From contig OY729512.2 of NCBI GenBank assembly GCA_963422445.2, forward strand, positions 1,984,001 to 2,048,000: DNA of 64,000 nucleotides, read 5' to 3'. Each line of letters starts with the position of its first letter. The stretch's first letter is position 1. Under the pieces are notes generated by a model. It was not told the DNA's origin. It was given only the letters and a program-made list of their open reading frames with translations, and did not search any database. The translations under genes were made by a program, and so were the position numbers. Positions 57,230 through 64,000 of the stretch are shown in pieces. This DNA is from G963422445 sp963422445 (GTDB lineage Bacteria > Pseudomonadota > Alphaproteobacteria > Thalassobaculales > Thalassobaculaceae).

Positions 57230-58361
57230 GTATGCTTCGGCGGTTTGATTTCCGGGTTTCGCGACGTAGGCCTTGCTAGTGGATTGATTCCCGTTTGGAC
57301 CCCTCTTTTTCTTGCGGCGATGATGGTATCGGGATCGGCGGTCCAGACGAAGGGCTTGGCTTCTGTGGTGTTGTGTTCGTCGATGACGCGGCGGATGGCA
57401 TCCTGGAGTTCGCGTACGGAGCGGCAGACGCCGTATTTGAGACGGCGTCGTGTCAGCTTGGCGAAGACGCCTTCGAGCGCGTTCAGCCACGCGCTCGAGG
57501 TGGGGTGACGTGGAAGGTCCAGCGCGGATGGCGTGCGAGCCAGACCCGGACTTCCTTGTGCTTGTGAGTAGCGTCGTTGTCGAGGATGGCATGGACCGGG
57601 ACGCCGGCGGGTATCGTGCGCGCGATGCGGTTGAGGAATCTCAGGAACTCCTGGTGGCGATGCCGACTGGCGTGCTGGCCGATGACCGTGCCGTCGAGCA
57701 TGGTCAGGGCGGCGAACAGCGTCGTCGTGCCGTTGCGCTTGTAATCATGTGTCATGGTGGCGCTGCGGCCTTTCTTCATCGGCAGACCGGGCTGTGTGCG
57801 GTCGCGGGCCTGACTGTGCGACGTGTCATCGATCGACAGCACGACCGCGTGAGCCGGCGGCGCAACGGAGAGGCCGACGATGTCGGTCAGCGTCTCGAGG
57901 CAGGCGGGATCGTTCGAAAGCGTGAACGGCCGCCAGCGGTGCGGCATCAGGCCATGCGCCTGCCAGACCGCCCAGACCCTCGAAGCGGCACCCCCTCACA
58001 GCCTTCGCCATCGCCCGCAGCGTCCAGTGGGTCGCCGCGTGAGGCGGCGAGGGTGTGGGTCAACCCTACGATCTTCGCCACCGGCTCAGGAGCCGGAGGT
58101 GTCTTGCCCGGCGGACGCGTCTTGTCCCGCAGAAGTCCATCCACACCGTCTTCCATAGAAGCGGTCCTGCCAGCGCCAGACACTGTTCTTCGCCTTGCCG
58201 GTCTCTCTCATGATGGCCATCGTGCCGAGCCCGTCGTCGCTCAGAAGAACGATGCGCGCCCGCCAGACGTGCTTCTGCGGGCTCTTCGGGTCCGAGACAA
58301 CCGTTTCAAGGCGACGCCGGTCGCCCGAAGTGAGCGTGAATGAAACACCAGGGCGCATCTT
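57230..58361 (-). pseudogene. IS630-family transposase, multiple frameshifts
   Basis: Minus strand from 58361: MRPGVSFTLTSGDRRRLETV, NSVWRWQDRF, FMEDGVDGLLRDKTRPPGKT, MPHRWRPFTLSNDPACLETL, VVLSIDDTSHSQARDRTQPG (first Asp), THDYKRNGTTTLFAALTMLD, VHAILDNDATHKHKEVRVWL (second Asp), then in further frames LNALEGVFAKLTRRRLK (Glu) and FVWTADPDTIIAARKRG. At least three frameshifts. A different IS630 subgroup from the element at 3842-5060. Confidence 0.8.
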
Positions 58362-58426
58362 GCAGACCCCCGTGATCGACAAATCAGAAGAACACAATAA
58401 TGGATATATCTATAACGATCAATCCA

Positions 58427-60055
58427 CTAAATGCGATTTTCTGCCAGGATCATGTCGGCAGCTTTTTCCGCGATCATCAGAGTCGGGGAATTGGTATTCC
58501 CCGAGGTGATGATCGGCATGATAGAGGCGTCGGCAATGCGAAGCCCATCGACGCCATGGACTCTGAGCTTGTTGTCGACGACCGCCATTGCATCATCTGC
58601 AGGGCCCATCTTGCAGGTGCCGACAGGATGGAAAATCGTCGTGCCGATATTGCCGGCCTCGCGGGCAAGGTCTTCCTCCGACTCGAATTGAGGCCCAGGC
58701 AGGTATTCTTCGGGTTCGAAGCGCGCCATGGCAGGTGCCGCGAGAATACGGCGTGTCAGCCTGATTGCGTCGGCCGCGACCTTGCAGTCGGCCGGGTCGG
58801 CGAGATAGTTTGGCTGGATTGCTGGGGCCTGCCGTGGATCGTTGCTCCGGATGCGGACATGGCCGCGGCTTTCCGGCCGCAAATTGCAGACCGAAGCCGT
58901 GAATGCTTCGAAAGGATGCAGCGGGCCCCCGAGCTTGTCGGTCGACAATGGCTGAATGTGATATTGCAGATTCGGAGTCTCCCGGCTTTCGTCGGATTTT
59001 GCGAACGCGCCAAGCTGACTTGGCGCCATTGTCATCGGCCCGCGTTTGAACAGGAAATACTCTAGACCCATCCCCATTTTCCCCAACACACTGTTGGCGC
59101 GCAGGTTGAGGGTCCGGGTGTTCCGAACCTTGAATACAAGCCGCATCTGCAGGTGATCGCGGAGATTTTTACCGACACCGGGAAGGTCGGCCGCCGGTTC
59201 GATACCCTGTTCCTGCAATAGCGCGGTGGGTCCGAGTCCTGACAATTGCATGATCTGCGGCGAACCGATGGCGCCTGCCGCCAGAACCAGTTCACCGGCA
59301 ACTCTGGCATGTCCGAGTTCGTTGCCGTGTATCAGATCGAGTCCGGTCACGCGCTTGCCGTCGAACCGGATACGATTGACATGCGCGCCTGTCAGGATCG
59401 TCAGGTTGGTCCGCCGGCTGACCGGGTGCAGGAAAGCATCCGCGGAACTCCAGCGGATCCCGCGTTTCTGATTGACCTCGAAATACCCGCAGCCTTCGTT
59501 GTTGCCGCGGTTGAAATCGTCTGTATGGGGGATGCCGGTTTCGGCCGCTGCTTCCCGGAAACCGTCGAGAATTTCCCATGACAGCCGCTGTTGCTCGACC
59601 CGCCATTCTCCTCCGGTGCCATGCATCGCGTCCACGCCGCTTACGTGATCCTCGGCTTTCTTGAAGTAAGGCAGAATGTCATCCCAGCCCCAACCGGCGT
59701 TGCCCAGTTGGCGCCAATGATCGTAGTCGCGAGCCTGGCCGCGCATATAAATCATGCCATTGATGGAAGAACATCCGCCGAGAACCTTGCCACGCGGGTA
59801 ATCGAGAGCGCGGCCATTGAGTCCGGCAGAGGGCTCGGTTGTGAAGCACCAGTCGGTGCGAGGGTTGTTCATCGTGAACAGATAGCCGACCGGAATACGG
59901 ATCCAGAAGTAATTGTCCTTACCGCCAGCCTCAAGAAGAAGAACCCGCGTCTGCGGATTGGTCGACAGCCGATTCGCCAGCAGGCATCCTGCCGTGCCGG
60001 CACCCACGACCACGTAGTCAAAGAGCCCGAGATCACGCGCGCCAGCTTCCTTCAT
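58427..60055 (-). CDS. GMC-family FAD-dependent oxidoreductase (choline dehydrogenase-like)
   Basis: 542 residues from ATG 60055 (MKEAGARDLG). N-terminal FAD-binding YVVVGAGTAGCLLANRLS, PRGKVLGGCSSINGMIYMRG (GMC signature 1), VLAAGAIGSPQIMQLSGLGP (GMC signature 2), and the C-terminal catalytic region HPVGTCKMG (active-site His) and IITSGNTNSPTLMIAEKAAD. Oxidises an alcohol to an aldehyde using FAD; the substrate is not deducible. No Sec or Tat signal. Flanked by mobile DNA on both sides. Confidence 0.9.
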   Translation of the reverse strand: MKEAGARDLGLFDYVVVGAGTAGCLLANRLSTNPQTRVLLLEAGGKDNYFWIRIPVGYLFTMNNPRTDWCFTTEPSAGLNGRALDYPRGKVLGGCSSINGMIYMRGQARDYDHWRQLGNAGWGWDDILPYFKKAEDHVSGVDAMHGTGGEWRVEQQRLSWEILDGFREAAAETGIPHTDDFNRGNNEGCGYFEVNQKRGIRWSSADAFLHPVSRRTNLTILTGAHVNRIRFDGKRVTGLDLIHGNELGHARVAGELVLAAGAIGSPQIMQLSGLGPTALLQEQGIEPAADLPGVGKNLRDHLQMRLVFKVRNTRTLNLRANSVLGKMGMGLEYFLFKRGPMTMAPSQLGAFAKSDESRETPNLQYHIQPLSTDKLGGPLHPFEAFTASVCNLRPESRGHVRIRSNDPRQAPAIQPNYLADPADCKVAADAIRLTRRILAAPAMARFEPEEYLPGPQFESEEDLAREAGNIGTTIFHPVGTCKMGPADDAMAVVDNKLRVHGVDGLRIADASIMPIITSGNTNSPTLMIAEKAADMILAENRI

Positions 60056-60232
60056 GGTTGTCTCCCATAACAAGGTCAGTCTGTTTCGTTCGAATCATAA
60101 CGGTTTCAGTATACGGGTGCATCCCTGACCCGGCGCGGTCTCTTCGCGCCGCCTGCCTGCTTCCGGGTGCATGGATCCCGTGAATGCTGGATAGCGGCTG
60201 AACATACGTCACCGGTTCAACAGGACCGGCCT
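60056..60232. other. Intergenic spacer with a small GC dyad
   Basis: Holds the upstream region of the GMC gene and a hairpin GGCGCG/CGCGCC near 60130-60150 without a T-run. No gene. Confidence 0.35.
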
Positions 60233-60479
60233 CAGGCGGTTGCCAGACGATAGACCCGCGCTGCGGTGCCGCTGAACAACGCCGATTTTTCATGCGGTAT
60301 TAGACCCTGGGCCCAGTTTCTTGCGGGCATTCCAGTACACCGGATAGCTGTAGAGGAGCCCTTGTCCACCGGGAAATTACTCTCGAACATGCAGCGCTCG
60401 GCACCGAAGGCTTCGATACGGTGCTCGACATAGGGGCGCCAAGCTTCGGCCAATCGGTCCGAACTCGGAGGATAGGCGT
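60233..60479 (-). pseudogene. Amidohydrolase-family protein, C-terminal fragment
   Basis: Minus-strand frames PPSSDRLAEAWRPYVEHRIE, AFGAERCMFESNFPVDKG, then (shifted) YSYPVYWNARKKLGPGSNTA, then SALFSGTAARVYRL. Together they are the end of an amidohydrolase_2 (metal-dependent TIM barrel) protein, with frameshifts. The 5' part is cut off at about 60480 by the Mu-like prophage end. Confidence 0.7.
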
Positions 60480-60486
60480 GTGTGAA

Positions 60487-60563
60487 CGGACGGAAGTCTC
60501 TGTGAATCGGTGGGGCGTCGGTGGGCGGCAATCTGCGGGCGGACGGAAGTCTTTGCGAATCGG
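60487..60563. repeat. Two 24-bp direct repeats at the prophage end (possible transposase-binding sites)
   Basis: CGGACGGAAGTCTCTGTGAA... at 60487-60510 and CGGACGGAAGTCTTTGCGAA... at 60540-60563, identical at 22 of 24 positions. Repeats just inside the terminus are what MuA-type transposases bind in transposable phages. Confidence 0.5.
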
Positions 60564-60788
60564 CCTGTGCAGGGGCGGCGAATGGGCCGGAAACGGTGAT
60601 TTTCGGGGCGTTTCAGGGGTGTTGAAACGGCGTCGATTTCCGGCGGTTTCGAGGGTGTCGTTTCGGGGGTAGATCCCGGTGCGAGGCGGCGGCCCCGCAT
60701 CGGCCTCCTGCTCTTCGAGATCGGCGCGCCGCGGGTCGCGGGTGATCTCCTCGTCGGTGAAGGGCTTGCGCCCGGGGCTCTCAACCTT

Positions 60789-61630
60789 CTAGCTTTCCAT
60801 CCAAGGCAGCGACTGGCATCCGCAGTTGATCGTCTCGGCGGCGGGTCCGGCGGGATCGCGGGGGTACATGAGCGAAGCGCCGCCGACACTAAAGGGCTTG
60901 CCGGTTTCCCTGATCTGGCCGTCGACGGCGTCGTGGGCGATGCGGCTTCTGAGCTTGCCGGACCGGCGCCACTGCTTTTTCAGACCCGGCAGAACCTTGG
61001 CGGCCTGTTCCATGCGCTGCTGTCCGGCCATGGAGTAGGCGCGGCCGAGCTCGGTCCGGACGATGGTTAGGGCGTGATCTTCCGCCGGTCTTGAGGATGG
61101 CGGCGAGGCGTCCGGTGGTCTCGCCGACGGGGACGGAGCCGACCATGGCGCGGCCGAGCTGGGTGTTGACGCGGTCTGCGAGGGCGGGGTGACGCCCGTT
61201 ATCTTGCTCGTGAGGAAGGATCGCATGGCGAGGAGCTGTCGGGTGTCGACCTCGGGCAGGACGGCGGCGATGCGGAAGTCGGGGGCATCGAGGCGCATGG
61301 CGGCGGCGACGGGGGCGTCTATGGTATCGACGCTGGCGTCCCAGGCGCGGGTTGCACCCTCGGCCATGGTCTGACCGGCGTCGGCGTCCAGGCTGTCGAG
61401 GGCGTCGCGGACGGAGGCCTGGAGGGAGGGTAGCACCCAGAGGCCTGGTAGTCGGAGGGGCACCGGTGAGGGTGGCGCGGATATCGCGTTCGGCGCGTCT
61501 GAGGAGGCCTGCGACCTCGCCAGCGGTATCGCGCTGGATGCGGGGGAGGACGCGGGACCGGCGGGAGCGCTTGCCCTTGAGCTTGTGCTGGCGCTGACGC
61601 GGTTGACGTCACCGCCTGTTCGGGCATGCC
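60789..61630 (-). pseudogene. Phage head morphogenesis protein (Mu F-like), broken
   Basis: Minus strand: VDTRQLLAMRSFLTSKITGV, frame changes, LTIVRTELGRAYSMAGQQRM, LRSRIAHDAVDGQIRETGKP, FSVGGASLMYPRDPAGPAAE and TINCGCQSLPWMES. The C-terminal R-x2-HxxxDGQ...PF...YPxDP...ExINCxC pattern is that of Mu gpF-like minor head proteins. A TAG at the 60789 end precedes further in-frame sequence (KVESPGRKPFTDEEITRDPR) that probably belonged to the same protein. Confidence 0.65.
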
Positions 61631-61689
61631 TGCGCCGCCGAGATCGGGGGCGAGGGGCTGCCAGGTCTCGCTCTCGTTGTGGACGCGCA

Positions 61690-62485
61690 CGGTTCCGGGG
61701 CTGGTGCCGTGACCTTGGCGGCGCGCTCCTGGACATCTTCCTGCTTGGCGCCGGTCATGGTGACGTTCCAGACGAAGGCGCGGAGGAAGTGGGCGTGGTG
61801 AGCGCGCCGAAGAGGGGGCGCTCGTATCCGTCGAGCCAGTCGATGGCGGCGAGCAGGTCCGAGCGTCCGCGCCCGCCGCCGGGCCGCCGAGGTCATGGTC
61901 TCGCGGATGTCGCGGCCTTGGGGGCAAGGACGGTCTCGGGCCCGCTGACGGCGACGCGGTAGCGCCGGGCTGCGCTCTTGCGGTCCTTCGCGGTGACGAC
62001 GCCGATGGGGCGCGATGCGTTGTCGGGGTTCATGACCACGGTCTCGACGGCGTCCGGGTCGAGCCATGCCATGCGGACGTGGCCGGATGCGGGATCGGTG
62101 AAGACGGGCCATGCGGCCTCGCCGGCGAGCGCCAGGTCGCGCATGAGCTCGGGCAGGCGGAGCGGCATGTCGGTGACGGGGTCGCGCCACCATTAGTCGA
62201 GCATTTCTGGGAATCCGGGTCAAGGACGCGGACGCGCAAGCCGTCAGCGAGGAGGAAGGCGATGGGGAGTTCGACGAGCTGTCGGGCGAGGAGGTTGGTT
62301 TCCCAGAGGTGGGTGGCGAGCTTCCTCATCCTGCTCTGGGTAAGCGGGGAGAGGTCGCGGCGTCCGTCGCCGGTGAGCGGGCGCCACTGATCCTCGTCCC
62401 TGTCGATGCTCTTCCCCGCCGCCTCTCGGAGGGCGGCGTGCGGCGGGGTACCGCAGAGCATACGGATAAGGGCGGAGCGGATCAT
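61690..62485 (-). pseudogene. Phage portal-like protein, broken
   Basis: Minus-strand pieces in different frames: DLSPLTQSRMRKLATHLWET, NLLARQLVELPIAFLLADGL, PLRLPELMRDLALAGEAAWP, MAWLDPDAVETVVMNPDNAS, ASDLLAAIDWLDGYERPLFG and AFVWNVTMTGAKQEDVQERA. Position between terminase and head morphogenesis remains, plus these segments, suggests a portal protein. Exact limits uncertain. Confidence 0.5.
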
Positions 62486-62510
62486 CGTGCGCCTGCGCGC
62501 GTGGACGCGC

Positions 62511-62552
62511 GACGCCACCCTCGGTCGGCCTCGCCGGACCGAGGGTGGCGTC
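62511..62552. repeat. 16-bp perfect stem-loop in the prophage
   Basis: GACGCCACCCTCGGTC (62511-62526) pairs exactly with 62537-62552 across a 10-base loop; 19 bases from the IS5 left end. No T-run on either side. Confidence 0.6.
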
Positions 62553-62571
62553 CTGCCGGCCAGCGCGCTAG

Positions 62572-63750
62572 GGAATGTCTGAACAAGTCGGTTTTTTCGT
62601 GTATACGGGTGTCGTGGCCCGTGGATGAAACGCCAGAGCCCATCGGGGACGTGTTGTCGTGCCAGGAAATGGGGATTTTGATGCCCGAGTCGACCGTCCC
62701 CGCCGCCTTGCGGCGGCTGCGGACAGATTGACCCCACGTCAGGCGGTGGCGCCGCGCCCAGCGATGAGCAGATTGGTGAACCCGAGCAGCACGGCGATGC
62801 GTTGCGTGGTCTTCGCCAGCCCCCGATGGCGCACCTTCGCGTAGCCGAAGTGGCGCTTCACATACAGGAACGGATGCTCCACCTTGGCCCGAACCGACGC
62901 CTTGCGCCTCTCCGCCGCCGCCGGGCCCGCCTTGTCCAGCCCCCGGCGCTTGCCGGGCTTCATCGCCACCTCCCAGTCCACGTCCGTGTCCCGGTTCTCC
63001 GCGCGCTTGTCCACCCCCTGATAGCCCGCGTCACCCCACACCTGCTCCTCGCCCCCGTGCAACAGCGCGTGCGCCGTCGCCACATCCGAGACAGTCGCCG
63101 GCGTCGTCTCCACGCTGTGCGTCAAGCCCGACTGCGCATCCACCCCGATGTGCGCCTTCATCCCGAAATGCCACTGATTGCCCTTCTTCGTCTGATGCAT
63201 CTCCGGGTCCCGCTCGCCCTTGCGGTTCTTCGTCGACGACGGCGCGGCAATGAGACTCGCGTCCACGATCGTCCCCTTGCTCAAGCGGTGTCCGAGAGAG
63301 GCCAGATGTGCGTTGATCTCCTCGAACAGCGTCTCGCCCAGACCGTGCGTCTCCAGCAAGTGGCGGAAATGCAGGATCGTCGTCTCGTCAGGCAGCGCAC
63401 CCGAGAGGCGCAACCCCACAAACCGCCGTACCGACTTCACCTCGTAGAGCAGGTCCTCCATCCCAGGGTCGCTCAGATTGTAGAACAGCTGCAACCCAGT
63501 GCACCCGCAGCATCACGCTCAGCGGATAAGGCCGCCGACCGCGACCGGCCTTCGGGTAGAACGGCTCGATGCGGGCCTCCAGCCGCTCCCAGGGAACCAG
63601 CCCGTCCATCGTCTCGAGAAAGACCTCGCGCCGCGTCCGACGCGTCTTCAGGTCGTGCTCCAGCTCCGCAAACGTCGCTTGCTCTAAGGCTCGCACTCCA
63701 CTCCGTCACCAATAAACCAATGTGCCAAAACCGACTTGTTCAGACAATCC
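62572..63750 (-). mobile_element. IS5-family insertion sequence, 1179 bp
   Basis: Inverted ends GGAATGTCTGAACAAGTCGG (left) and GGATTGTCTGAACAAGTCGG (complement of right). Flanked by CTAG (62568-62571) and TTAG (63751-63754), agreeing with the YTAR target of the IS5 group. Lies in the prophage terminase region. Confidence 0.85.
62739..63696 (-). pseudogene. IS5-family transposase, single frameshift
   Basis: Minus strand from about 63696: MRALEQATFAELEHDLKTRR, WERLEARIEPFYPKAGRGRR, YPLSVMLRVHW. Then one extra base near 63500 (TGGGTTGCAG for TGGTTGCAG) and LQLFYNLSDPGMEDLLYEVK, IVDASLIAAPSSTKNRKGER (first Asp), VWGDAGYQGVDKRAENRD (second Asp), and VRAKVEHPFLYVKRHFGYAK (Glu). All IS5-group landmarks are intact apart from the frameshift. 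Confidence 0.85.
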
Positions 63751-63754
63751 TTAG

Positions 63755-64000
63755 GTGTGAAGGCGTCGCGGGGATCGCCCTGCGCCCAGGCGCCGGCGGG
63801 CGCCGGACGGCTTTCGACGGCGGCCGCGCAGGCCAGCGCTAGTGCCCAGAAGCGGACGGCATGGCCGTCGGTGCCCGAGCGTTCGGCGACAAGGCGGGGC
63901 TGCCGGTGAGTCCGGCCTCGGCGCGGAAGTCGCGCCTGAGCGCCTCGTCCTTCGGGATCCTGAGGCGCCCGTCCTCCATGGCCTCGCGCAACGCGGTGGT
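63755..64000 (-). pseudogene. Phage terminase large subunit, C-terminal fragment (runs off window)
   Basis: Minus strand: TTALREAMEDGRLRIPKDEA, LRRDFRAEAG, then in a second frame RLVAERSGTDGHAVRFWALA. This resembles the C-terminal RNase H-like nuclease part of Mu-like terminases (ALRxAMEDGRLRIPRD...DGHADRFWALAL). Frameshifted near 63900; the rest is outside the window. Confidence 0.6.

Larger units (their letters stand above)
60480..64000 (-). mobile_element. Decayed Mu-like prophage (continues beyond window)
   Basis: From a TG dinucleotide at about 60480 that interrupts the amidohydrolase gene. Two 24-bp direct repeats lie just inside the end, followed by broken phage head genes on the minus strand in the order terminase - portal - head morphogenesis protein. 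Interrupted by an IS5 at 62572-63750. Confidence 0.65.

Overview
The window looks like a piece of a GC-rich alphaproteobacterial chromosome, probably Rhodospirillales-like. The evidence is the dacA - phasin - clpS - clpA order, a PHB-granule phasin, a FemAB-like (COG3146) acetyltransferase, and a GalU/Ugd/phosphomannomutase block. Between islands of intact housekeeping genes the sequence is saturated with insertion sequences, most of them broken and many inserted into each other. It reads as an eroding, IS-expanded genome in which accessory and defence-type genes have been destroyed by successive transposition.

Layout. 1-11 kb is an accessory region. It holds the C-terminal end of a DUF1998 helicase-type protein, an IS110 remnant, an Rpn nuclease gene split by an IS630 element, and an IS5-family element interrupted by an IS66-family element. 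The IS66 element carries a DruA (DUF4338) passenger and a piece of IS1634. 11.1-18.5 kb is intact metabolism and transport: an M20 amidohydrolase/carbamoylase and an Asp/Glu/hydantoin racemase facing away from each other, a persulfide-dioxygenase-type metallo-hydrolase, and an RND efflux pump with its adaptor. 19.2-27 kb holds a DUF5131 (Gp37/Gp68) pseudogene and the scattered pieces of its usual partner TcmP, torn apart by at least six mobile insertions. 27.8-35.3 kb is core: a VWA protein, a J-domain protein, galU, ugd, phosphomannomutase, a D-Ala-D-Ala carboxypeptidase with a SPOR-like tail, and a phasin. 35.3-41.8 kb is a single IS1595-family transposon with perfect 8-bp target duplications. 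It carries a DNA methyltransferase, an Eco29kI-type (GIY-YIG) restriction endonuclease gene and a 59-residue protein. The endonuclease gene is interrupted by a Tn5-like element whose transposase has a DruA domain, and the transposon's right end is split by another IS. 42.2-48.7 kb is core again: clpS-clpA, the acetyltransferase, RidA and an SMP-30 lactonase. 48.8-58.4 kb has two tandem IS5-type copies, a 5'-intact group II intron, a deleted IS copy, an alpha/beta hydrolase, an ISAs1 element with a DruA domain, and an IS630 pseudogene. 58.4-60 kb is a GMC oxidoreductase. 60.5-64 kb is the edge of a decayed Mu-like prophage that interrupts an amidohydrolase gene and is itself interrupted by an IS5.

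Main observations. (1) A restriction-modification module is carried inside one IS1595-type transposon, bounded by 23-bp terminal repeats and the duplication TTTTGTTT. (2) DruA/DUF4338 domains occur in three unrelated transposon families (IS66, Tn5-like IS4, ISAs1). (3) One IS1595/ISXO2-type element and four short non-autonomous derivatives (MITEs) share its ends. (4) A DUF5131/TcmP pair was destroyed by nested insertions, and target duplications let the insertions be peeled back. No tRNA, rRNA or CRISPR array was found.
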